64,000 nucleotides of DNA from assembly GCF_010093595.1 (NCBI RefSeq), contig NW_022985446.1:186001-250000 (forward strand), in the 5' to 3' direction. Source of the stretch: Mytilinidion resinicola (lineage: Eukaryota; Ascomycota; Dothideomycetes; Mytilinidiales; Mytilinidiaceae). A program made the position numbers and the translations under genes. Position 1 is the stretch's first letter; every line of letters begins with the position of its first letter. Under the pieces are notes generated by a model. That model was not told the DNA's origin. It did not search any database and worked only from the letters and a program-made list of their open reading frames with translations. Of the stretch, positions 21,268 to 30,612 are shown piece after piece.

Positions 21268-22881
21268 CACCGTCATATTCATATACTACCCAACATGGGA
21301 CCCATTCGCGTGGCAGTCGCTCCTAGGGTTACTAAGAAACTAGGGGCCCCATTCGTCTTCTTAAAGAGCAGGGAGCGGGGTTTGCTTCCTGGTAGCTTTC
21401 TTTTTCGCTGCATGTATGGTGGGCACACGCATGGCATAATTGTTACTTTCGTTAGTTCTCTGCCAAAGTCAAATTGAGCTCAGCAATGAGGTTTAGCATT
21501 CTGCTTCATACACTGCCGGGACCTAACATTTCGTACAATCGTTCGCCGCCGTATGAACCCCTCCAACATGTTCTTGAGGATCTGAACGAGGTGTGAGGAA
21601 GTGGTTTGAACAAGCTGTAAGCTTGTCCGGCCACTTCGGACGAAGGGATGTCAGCTTCCTTGTATAAGATTTCGGGGTAGCATGTGACGCTACCCTACGC
21701 AGCGGTAATGGGCTTTACGCAAACTTATGCCCTAGCCCTGTAATTGATCTCTGTTATTCTGGTGCAAAGGTAAGAAAGTACCTTGAAGCCCCTCATACAG
21801 CGGCAAGAGTGGGTACCCAAGCCGATTAGAGACAGATGATAGAGCGAACCCCTCTCGTCGAGGCCTTATCACAGGTCTGCGTACACCCTCTGTGGACACT
21901 GACCGGGCCTAGTCATCACCGTCTGAGGCACCCAGCGCGGTTATAGATGGTGCAGAGCCGTGATTTCCAACCTCGTGAAATCGCCCCGAAGTTCCTCATG
22001 CGGTGGTAAGAATGTGAACACTAACCTATGAGCTTGTCTAGGCGTCTCGACATGCTTTCAATAGTCCGAACAAGATGTAAGTTGGACGGTATTCGCAAGG
22101 CTTTCTGAAATGTCGATCTAACAAGATGTGTAGTGTTTCGTCACCGACATTCATACGCTTTCCTGTCAATGCTTGTGGCCTTTCGTGGTAGGTTCAGACA
22201 TCTGAACCAGATGGAAGGTTAGCGTTTCGGACGAATGGTGAACTTGAGAAGCTATCCTAGACAGCGGCAACACAAACTGGAACTTTGATCCGTCGCCCCA
22301 GATTTCTACCAGCGCTACACGAACTGGCAGGAGAGTTTACGGATATGTACGAACTAGATACTGTAAGTTGAAGGCCTTACAACTCGCCAGGCTTCATCAG
22401 CAGTCGGCGAAGTTTGGCCAGGCATGATGCCTCGTCATTACTTCATCATTGGTTGACGTGTACTGGGCCTGCCACTATTGAAGACACTCCAGCACATTTA
22501 CGACACTTCGAATGTGATATAGGTTTGCTATTTCATAGCCCTCAACATTCGCTAGACAGTGAGTCAGTCAAAAAGGGACCTCGAAACAAGACTGTAGGAG
22601 TACGCTCCGCCACCCAAACAGTGGCAATTACGAATGATGTAGCACTACACTGCGGCCATCTTCACGTGCCCTCATCCCATTGTCCGTTTCTTCGGCTGGC
22701 GGGTCAACCTTTCGCCGTTGAGTTGCTGCCTTTACTACACGCGCTCAAGTCAATCTCCGCCATAACAAACCCAGACGGGTCGCGAATTGGAGCGCAGGAT
22801 CGGGCGACATTCCCGTCGGTGCCCCGATCGGCCTTGCTGAAGCGCTCTCATTGTCACCGCCCTTGATTCCTATGTCTCGCG
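21268..22881. other. gene-free stretch with degenerate repeats
   Basis: No credible gene. Recurrent diverged motifs of the type gaac(a/c)aga.gtaagtt are seen at about 21608, 22068, 22203 and 22348, and cctcatacagcggcaagagt-like strings at 21784 and 21996. This suggests a decayed repeat family. The open frame 22414-22866 has no recognisable content. Confidence 0.45.
21608..21646 (+). repeat. dispersed degenerate repeat, copy 1
   Basis: A 39-bp block starting gaacaagctgtaagcttgtc aligns without gaps to 24132-24170, starting gaacaagcagtaggctcgtt. There are about ten mismatches, seven of them transitions. The two copies flank the second BTB gene in direct orientation. Confidence 0.5.
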
Positions 22882-23742
22882 ATGCCCGCCATGGCGCCCA
22901 CCGGAAAGCGGAGGCCTCATCTCTCATAGTAAGCTTTAGATCTCTCTTGACCTTGACCAATCACCTATACTATTAGCAATCTCAGCTCCTCCCATCCAGA
23001 GACTGTCGAATTTATAGTCGGCAAGGATGAGTGCGTCTTCACGGTCACCAGATCCCTCCTAGCCCGCTACTGCGACGAGTTCCGGACGGCCATGACAAAC
23101 GGCCTACACATGAAAGAGCAGATCCGGCTCCCTGAGCTCTCGAGCGACGTCTTCCGCATCTTCCTGCGCTGGCTGCACGCCCAGGACACCCCCGGGGTCA
23201 CAATCGACATCTTCTGGTCATATGGCGAAGCCGAATGGCAGGACAGGAATTGGATTGACGCCTATCTGGTCAAGCTCTACGTCTTCGCGTGGAACTTTGG
23301 TGTCCCGCGGTTCTGCAGAGCCGTGCTCGACGTCTTCTACACTCGATATATCACCACGCACCGCGCGCTGCCGTATTCGACAATGCTGGTGGCCTTCGAT
23401 CACCTGCCGAGTCACGCACCACTGTGCTTTCTGCTCGTCGACATCCATTGCAAGCGTTGGGTTCCTAGGGAGGATGAGGATGGAAAGACGATGGAGGAGG
23501 AGCTGTACTGGATGGACTATATGGGTGTTAAGGGGATCGACAGGCCACTGAACTTGTGCCACTACCATAGCCACCCTGATGAGAGAGTGGAGGCGATTTG
23601 CAAGACCAAGTACGGGATCAGCGATATCAAGAATGCGGAAGAACCGGAGGAGGCGGGAGTGGATATACTGAGGAACTGGACTGGCAAGCCTGCGAATTTC
23701 AGCCGGCCCGGCCGTGGCGTTGAGATTCCTATGGTTCTCTAG
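22882..23742 (+). CDS. BTB/POZ-domain protein
   Basis: Exons 22882-22928 and 22986-23742 (57-nt intron, GTAAGC...CTCAG) give 267 aa. After a short basic leader comes the BTB core: VEFIVGKDECVFTVTRSLLA, ARYCDEFRTAMTNG, RLPELSSDVFRIFLRWLH, then YLVKLYVFAWNFGVPRFCRA. This is the arrangement of the abundant, lineage-expanded fungal BTB proteins. The C-terminal part after about residue 150 is family-specific. Substrate adaptor activity for a Cullin-3 ligase is possible but not shown. It is the second BTB gene within 4 kb; the two share only the domain and are not recent duplicates. Confidence 0.85.
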
Positions 23743-24352
23743 GACTGACAAAGCTGGAGAGGGCAGTGCTCCTTTGTGAGGTAGTAGCATTGAGGGCTCT
23801 GTCTTGACTGCTGCTTGTCGGCTTGATGGTTATGGAAATCACCTGGTCAGTTCTTGGGAATGGTGTTGGGTTACAACGAGCTGTCTACACTATTGGATGG
23901 CTCTAGTTGGAAGTCTTTTCATAATTGTTCAGAACCTGGACAGTGGGAAAGGGTGTTACAGAGACTACCAGAGCCAATATAAACTGCGGACTGTTCTACA
24001 AAAAAAAAAGTACCTGCCGTGCCGAGATACTGACAACAAGATGCGTATACTAGTTGTGTGCATTCGTCAGTTGTTTCAGGTGGATCAATGAGATATCAGG
24101 AACTTGCATGGATCGTATCTTGCATAACTTTGAACAAGCAGTAGGCTCGTTGGATCACTTCAGACGAGGCTGAGTTTAGGCCACAGCTTGGATAAAAATT
24201 TCTTATCTAAGAGTAGATATTTCTGATCAAACCTCACTCAGCTCACGTGATCTCGCACCGACATCGCGAAGTTGTCCCCCTCAGGCAACGCCACCCCTGT
24301 GGTTATCCTTTTCTCCACCTCACCCTTCACTATCAACACTACAACACCGAAA
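23743..24352. other. intergenic stretch
   Basis: BTB 3' region and promoter of the SWIM/RING gene. It includes a nine-A run at 24001-24009 and copy 2 of the dispersed repeat. Confidence 0.5.
24132..24170 (+). repeat. dispersed degenerate repeat, copy 2
   Basis: Partner of 21608-21646, same orientation; the differences are mostly transitions. Confidence 0.5.
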
Positions 24353-25753
24353 ATGGGCTACGACGACGCCAATGCGTACGGCGCGCAAACAAGTGAGGCG
24401 GCCAGCTCGTCCAGCTCCTCAAAGCGCAAGCGGAGCCAACCCCAACCTTCGCTCGACAACGACTCGTCTGACGACATTGTGTTCCTCGGAGAGTGGAAGA
24501 AACCCGTCTACGAGGTTGAAGATGAATCGCCAAAGAAGAAACAGAAGAAGCCGAGGGCTCGCAAGGACCCGAATGAAGAGAAAAGATTGAAGAAGTGAGT
24601 TCTCAGTGTCCCTTTGCGATGCCGCGGATTCTATTGATGGGCCGTACGCCACAAACGACATACGCGATCAGTTTTTCTAACAGCTATCAGATGGCGACCC
24701 AAAGCCCCGCTGAGCTATGCGACAATTCGCGAGCGTGCGGTATCGCAGCGGATGTACGTGATCGATCGGACTCGTAAGGGGACTATAGAAGTACCAGAGG
24801 AGCATGTGGATATTGTTGGAACGACAGGGAACATCTACACGGTCTCTATCAAATTGGTTCCAGACTGCACCTGTCCGCATGCAAAGAAGGGCAATCAGTG
24901 CAAACACATAGTTTACGTACGCCATCCCCATAAATCACTACCTTTCAAGTCTCAATCGCTGATAATACTAGGTCCTTTCACAAGTCCTCAAAGTCACCAG
25001 AGACCTAGAATACCAAGTCGCCTTCCTATCCTCCGAACTCTGCGATATATTCGAGAAAGCACCCCCAATCCCGGCCGACGACGCTTCGAGCGATAACAGC
25101 AATGGGAAACGCAAGCCCATCGAAGACGATTGCCCCATCTGCTGCATGGAGTTCGAAGCGGCCAAGGAGGAGATCGTATACTGCAAGGCAGCCTGCGGAA
25201 ACAACATCCACAAGCACTGCTTCGAGCAGTGGGCTGCTGCGAAGAGTGGCGCAAGGGGTGGAGTTACCTGTCCATTCTGTCGTACGCCATGGGCTGGAGA
25301 CGAGGACATGGTCAAGGACCTTGCCAAGAACGGGAAAGTCAATGAAGAGGGCTATGTCAATGTCGCTAGCCAGCTTGGACTCTCGGGACAAAGAGGTAAG
25401 CGATTGCTACTCGTGCACGCTGGGCGTGGAAAAAGTGGCACACTCATCAAGCACTCTGTCTCGCGTGTACACCTGTTTGCCGCTGTCTGGGGTGCTTCAA
25501 TGAGTTTCCACATAGTCCAAGGCGAAGGGGTTCTATCTCGTTCAGATTTCTGGAAATGCATTGAAGCACCTCAAGCAGTGGCAGACAGGCGTACACAGGA
25601 GACAGCTTGCTGTAGAATTGGAGTGCCACCTTTTCTATGCCCCGCGTGACGTGTTATATCGTCGAAAGTGCTATTGCTGACTTATTCATATCAGACTACT
25701 CCACCTATCACTCATTCTGGGTCCAACGTCAAGCCCGCTACGGACGGATTTGA
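24353..25753 (+). CDS. SWIM plus RING finger protein, probable ubiquitin ligase
   Basis: Exons 24353-24594, 24691-24916, 24972-25395 and 25695-25753 give 316 aa, all phases consistent. The N terminus is Ser-rich and basic (SSKRKRS, PKKKQKKPRARK), a likely nuclear localisation signal. A SWIM zinc finger follows (CTCPHAKKGNQCKH), then a RING: CPICCMEF, YCKAACGNNIHKHC and GVTCPFC. RING domains bind E2 enzymes, so an E3 ligase role is well supported by family. The last exon (RDYSTYHSFWVQRQARYGRI) is short. The preceding 299-nt intron is long because it contains element copy C; without it the intron would be about 66 nt. Confidence 0.88.
25416..25648. mobile_element. MITE-like element, copy C, inside a SWIM/RING intron
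   Basis: The most complete copy, 233 bp. The left terminus, 25416-25441, and the inverse of the right terminus, 25623-25648, agree over 26 bp with about five differences (core cacgc.ggg and aaaa.gtggcac). A subterminal inverted pair lies inside: ctgtctggggtgcttcaatg against cattgaagcacctcaagcag. No open frame of its own. It begins 20 nt after the 5' splice site and ends 46 nt before the 3' splice site, leaving both splice signals intact. Confidence 0.85.
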
Positions 25754-26485
25754 GGCCTGCAGTAGTCTATATATGACCTGCTCGATAACGGGCATTTCCC
25801 GTCTTCTTACCACAGTCTCTGACGAATGATGAGAATGAGTTAGGCCTTTTTCATATATTTTCTTTCTAGTTTCACGATTCCAATTTTGATTTTCTTTCGG
25901 GGCAGGTATTCACGGCACCTGGCTACTCGGATTCAGGTTCGGCTTCAGCTCTGGCTCTACTGGAATGGCGTCACGATTTCTGGTTTCTACACTTCATCAA
26001 ATACCCCTTTCATCAAACCGACTAGCTGAGTCTGTAAGGGCAATAAGTCCTTGCATTTCTGACTTCACAGCACCTTATTTCATACCGGTTAGAGCTCACA
26101 TAACTCTACGGGCAACCCAATAAAAGTCTTTCTTGCCCACATTTTAGTCGATGATATAATCCTGCACATAATGAATATTGCACGTTGCAGAGTTTTAGGA
26201 TCCCATGTGATGGATCGATCGATAACGTACTTTCCTTTCTTCATAGGAGTTGGTCCCATCTATTCTTGCTGAAGCTACGAGTGCTGCAAGGCGCGTGCAC
26301 TGCATCTATATCTAAGAATTATTCACCGAAGATGGTGAAGCTAAAGTTGGCGATCGGTCTACCGTTACAACGCATAGAGTGCATTTCTTTTCCACTCAAC
26401 CCCCTAAAAGCGAAAGCAAACAGCAACAAAACACGAAGTATCATACCGATATCAAAATTACTCGATATATCTGTCTAAAATCCCC
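25754..26485. other. AT-rich intergenic stretch
   Basis: No gene found. T-rich blocks (about 25850-25900) and A-rich DNA near 26400-26470 precede the tRNA terminator. Confidence 0.5.
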
Positions 26486-26494
26486 AAAAAAAAA
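26486..26494 (-). terminator. RNA polymerase III terminator
   Basis: A run of nine A on the plus strand reads as nine T on the minus strand, six bases beyond the 3' end of the tRNA gene. Confidence 0.85.
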
Positions 26495-26500
26495 TCATAG

Positions 26501-26602
26501 GGCCTGGCCGGGATTCGAACCCGGGGCCTGTCACATTTTAGCTGCTGAGCAGCCAGGCGCGGAACTCCCGAAGCGACAATCATACCACTAGACCACCAGG
26601 CC
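26501..26602 (-). tRNA. tRNA-Pro(CGG) with a 31-nt intron
   Basis: Read on the minus strand, a seven-base acceptor stem (ggcctgg / ccaggcc) closes the molecule. An A box (tggtctagtgg) and B box (ggttcgaatcc) are present. The anticodon stem gtcgc pairs with gtgac (one G-U), giving loop ttcggg plus t with anticodon CGG. The 31-nt intron, 26536-26566, lies at the canonical 37/38 position and contains its own gctgctcagcagc hairpin. The mature tRNA would be 71 nt before CCA addition. Confidence 0.93.
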
Positions 26603-27795
26603 GAATTTCTGGTTGTCGGAAATTAGCTATATTATTTTCCAGGGTAAAACCGGGGGAGGAAGAGATATCTGTGGACAGAGTCATGATTGGCACGAAAATG
26701 CAAGGGGCTAGTGACTTCAGTGCATGGTTTGGACCGCTCAACAACGGAAACTGGACGCGGAGGGATTTTTCCAAGGATCTTTGGTACGTGTACCACGCAT
26801 TTGTAACGGTGTTTGGCAGCCTCGATGAGCATTTGCTTGAGTACCAAGCTCGTCGAGGCCAACAATCGTGGCACCAAATATCGTCGTCAAACTTGATCAC
26901 TGCTTCACCGTTTCGTCAACGATGATTGGACCATCACCTAGACCTTATGTACTGTTCACAAGGGCTACAAAGTTTCTTTTCAAACACCAGGTTGCAGGAG
27001 TTGGGGCATCTGCAGCTATCCCCATCGCACTCTGTGGTGGAGAGCCGGGATGTCTCGTGCGGTGCGGCGCCCAGCCAGGACAGTTTCGGTGTCCGACTTC
27101 GCACAATTCATCCCCCGACACGGACCGTACGGGCTTGGTAAGAAGCGGTCCCAACAAGCCGGCTGGCATACTGCCGAGTCGTGCACGGGGACGTGGTGTT
27201 GTGAAGCGCTGGGAGTCCTTTTTCATCCGCTTCCCGCCGCTCTCCTCATGAGCTCATGCTGCATGGCGAGATGTTTTCCAGAGCATTGGAAGGCGGGGAA
27301 GGCCGTGTTGCTGAGCTCAGGTGAGAGCGGCGTCGCTCAGCATCCGGGACGCCTTGATTGGCTGCGCTATTGATGTGACCGCCTCGTCCCGCATGTTGAG
27401 ATGAGGGCCCAAGCTCCTCCGTGGCATGGTGTTTCGATACCGTTGAACACCAACGGGCACCCATCCGGTCTACTGCACCCTCGATCTGCACCCAAAGCAG
27501 GTCAGCAGGAGCTGGCGTGGCTGCCAGTGCAGCCTGTGCACTGACTGGTCGTCCGCCCTGTCTAGCAATTGAAGCTTGTTACTAAACACCAGCTTCCCCC
27601 ATCCGCCCTTTCCCATTACTTATCCTTCGCGAATCTCCTGCTCACGCCGGATTTCTACCTACCTTGCATTCCAATCCCGAGTTTCGCGACCCTGTACTCT
27701 TACATTTCTGGGATAACCTGATCCCTCGTCTTTATTCCTCGACGCCATCTGCTCATCCGACCTCGACTCCATATCCACAACACTCACGTATCACA
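26603..27795. other. 1.2-kb intergenic stretch
   Basis: Short overlapping frames only, with nothing recognisable. The last 200 bases before 27796 are pyrimidine-rich and likely serve the next gene. Confidence 0.5.
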
Positions 27796-28599
27796 ATGGC
27801 AGCTTCAAGAGCCTCATCGCTACGAGCTCTCAACCGCCTTGCGGTAGGCACCACCCAAGTCCGGAGCCTCCACATGACTGGTCCCAGCACTTTCTCCTCC
27901 CTGCTCACAACCGAGCGCCCTGCCATCAACCTCCCCCAGGACACCGCGGGGCTGCGGGAAGAGTGCAAGAAGCGCAACCTGCCCACGACTGGGAGTAAGA
28001 CTGAGGTATATTTCCCCCCTACCATCCCATCATCCCACCATCACCACCAACCCTAACGCAACTTCCAGCTCACCGACCGCCTCACCGCCCACCTCACCGT
28101 CAACTCGCGCGCCTACAGCACCCGCACACCTTCGCGGCCCGTCCTCCTCGCCCCCGCGTCCTCCGACGTGCCCACGCGCCACTTCAACACCTCGCGCGCC
28201 CTCAAAGCCGTCAACGACTCCTCCACCATCGACTTCGCCTACCTCCCGGATTTCGACCCGGACCTCTCCCCCGCGCCCTTCCTGCCGCGCGTGCCCCTGC
28301 TCCCGTCGACCTTCTACGGCTCTGCGGCTATCCCGTCCTACGCGACGGGCGAGGCGGCGGATGAGATTGCGGGCGTCATGAAGCCGGAGATTGTGACGGC
28401 GAGCTTGGATGGCACGCATATCTATGCGCCAAGTGCGATGAGCGAGGTTAGTGATAGCGGGGCAGTGGATTTCCAGGGGGTGAGGGGCGCGGTGGCGAAG
28501 AAGGTGGAGGAGAAGGTGGAGGAGGGGGGGATGGTGAAGCAGGTGTGGGGAGGGTTGGTGGAGGATTTGTTTGGGAAGGGGGGCAGGCCGGCGGCTTGA
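27796..28599 (+). CDS. mitochondrial SAP-domain protein (Aim34-like)
   Basis: Exons 27796-28005 and 28069-28599, phase 0, give 246 aa. The N terminus (MAASRASSLRALNRLAVGTT) is an Arg/Ser-rich mitochondrial presequence. A SAP helix-extended loop-helix motif spans the intron: AGLREECKKRNLPTTGSKTE followed by LTDRLTAHL. SAP motifs usually bind nucleic acid. The fungal mitochondrial SAP protein of this layout is Aim34 in yeast, whose role is poorly known. The match here rests on the SAP motif, the presequence and the size, so the family name is tentative. The C-terminal half is Pro-rich then charged. Confidence 0.75.
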
Positions 28600-29048
28600 G
28601 GGGGCCAGCTGGGAGAGCTTGGGGAGGGGGGGTGGGGGGGTGGGAAGGGACTGCTCTGAGGAGCGGGTGGGGGGGCTTTGGCTTGAAGTGCTCAAACCTT
28701 GGGAAGCTGTGATGAAGTATTACGATTTTTTCTGGTTCTGTTCGTTTCTTTATTACGACGGTCTGGTGTTTTGCTCGTAGCTTTGGTATAATTGGCACTT
28801 TCCTGGGGATGGGATGGATCGCGTTTGCAGGTCTCCCGACACCACACACAGCAACTGTTTTGGCCAATGTGAGACCAGCTATTACATGTACATTGTCCAT
28901 GCATACTTCACTAGTTGCATCTTGTGGTGATGAATAAATCCCTCGAGACGCTACTTCAATAGACTTGCGGTGTGATATCTTGCTATAGTACATATTTTAG
29001 CTGCATACACACATACGTATCTGCAACATCAGCCTACCACAAAGCTAT
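28600..29048. other. convergent spacer with G-run cluster
   Basis: Between the SAP gene (plus) and FMT1 (minus). Positions 28617-28681 carry many G3-G7 runs (gaggggggtgggggggtggg), a strong G-quadruplex candidate just after the stop codon. Confidence 0.65.
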
Positions 29049-30292
29049 CTACCGTGCTAAATGCTGCAACACCACCCCCGCCCCCTTATCTCTCTTCCCC
29101 CCCTCAACCGTACACCTCGTCACAAGCACGCACCCCCCATCCACCGTCCGCGCCGCCAAGAACTCCGTATCCCCCGCAGGCAGTCCCCCCTCCAGCACCG
29201 TCCCCTCGGGCGCCTTGCACGCGAAGAACTCGCCCACTCCCCTAGCCGCCGCGTTCTCAGGCGACTCCCGTATACTCGCCAGCCCGTGGATAACGAGCCG
29301 CTTTTCCTCGCCCCCAACCCTTACCGTCGTCCACAAGTTCTCGAGCACCCTCCGCCGCAGAACCAACTCGTCCGCGCCGCACCGCTCCCACCGTATGCGC
29401 CCGTCCTCCTTCGTGATCATCGGCGCGTGCCGCAGCTCCGCCTGCGGCGTTTGTTTGGCGTACCAGCCGGCGGCCTCGAGCGGGGGCACGAAGAGCTTGC
29501 GGCGCAGGACGTCGACGAGCAGCGCGCCGCCGCGGGGCGCGAGGAAGGCGGTCAGCTGCGCGGGGGAGCAGGCGGAGGGGTTTGGGATGGGGAGGCCCGG
29601 GGCGGGGGTCTGGGCGAGGATGAGGCCGGCGTCGAAGGTGGTGGGGTGGAGGGTTTGGATGGTGAGGCCAGTGGCGGGGCGCGCGGCGAGGAGGGTGTAG
29701 TGGATGGGGGCGGGGCCGCGGAAGCTGGAGAATGTATCAGTATGAAATTATTATATCTTTCTTCAGGTAGGTCTACGTACTCGGGGAGTAAGGAGGGGTG
29801 CACGTTTAGGCCGCCGTATTTGGCGCCGTTGAGGATTCGCGGGGGGACTAGTTTGCCGAAGGAGACGGCAATGATGAGGTTGATGGCTTCATTCTGGGGT
29901 GATGGAGGCTGGGGCCGTTAGAAGAGGCCCTCTTATGTCCATTTGGGCGTTGTATGTACCGTCCATCCCGTGAAGGTGTCGATTTCGTGAGTGGGGAGTT
30001 TGAGCTCTTGCGCAACTTTTTTTATGGGCACTTCGCGCAGCTGCTTCAAGCCCCGTCCCGTGAGCTTTCCCGGCCGGTGCACCACGTCAATCGAAGCTAT
30101 TGCTCCTGGGTCAAATAAATGTTCCGCGTGGACCGCGCGGAGGGAGGCGATGCTGAAGTCGTCGGAGCCGCAGAAGAGGATGCGGAGGGGGTCGGACGTT
30201 TTCGAGGAATTGAATCGGCGGGATGCGGTTGTTGGGTATCGGGGGACTCGAAAGGAACGGACAGGAAGCCGAAGCCGCCAACATGGATTCAT
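29049..30292 (-). CDS. FMT1: mitochondrial methionyl-tRNA formyltransferase
   Basis: Exons 30292-29960, 29893-29781 and 29724-29049 give 373 aa. A basic presequence (MNPCWRLRLPVRSFRVPRYP) precedes the Rossmann-like start RILFCGSDDFSIASLRAV. The N10-formyl-THF site motif LNVHPSLLPDFRGPAPIHYT contains the catalytic Asn and His. The essential Asp follows in TTFDAGLILAQ. The exon 2/3 junction falls inside this motif, which fixes the splice sites. The enzyme formylates initiator Met-tRNA in mitochondria. The C-terminal OB-fold-like domain is more divergent and ends VVLQHLAR. Confidence 0.92.
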
Positions 30293-30612
30293 AATTGTGG
30301 AAGAAGTGGTAGATATTTACTTGAGCAAGATTTGGCGAAGAACCGCGATCTGAGTCGATCTGGGGCTTGGCAAGTCTTCTGCAGAGCGATGGATGCCGGC
30401 GACAATCGCATCATACGAACAACTCTTTTCACGATGATATTGCATTGACTGCGCACTCCCGTGCCGCCCTAGACGCCGGAGAGAGTAGCGGCTCCCCCTT
30501 GCTGAGACAGGAATAAATGCTGCTTTCGAACTTCGCTGCGAGTGACGCAATACCTGTTCGCCGCACCACGACCGCAGCAGTCCGCTGAAGGTCTATGTAC
30601 TGACCCCACCGC

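Noticed and set aside
28030..28695. 221-codon minus frame
   Set aside because: Antisense to the SAP-domain gene exon 2; Pro/His-rich shadow that also crosses the G-run spacer.
29061..29921. 286-codon plus frame
   Set aside because: Antisense to FMT1 exons and introns; composition is that of a GC-rich shadow.
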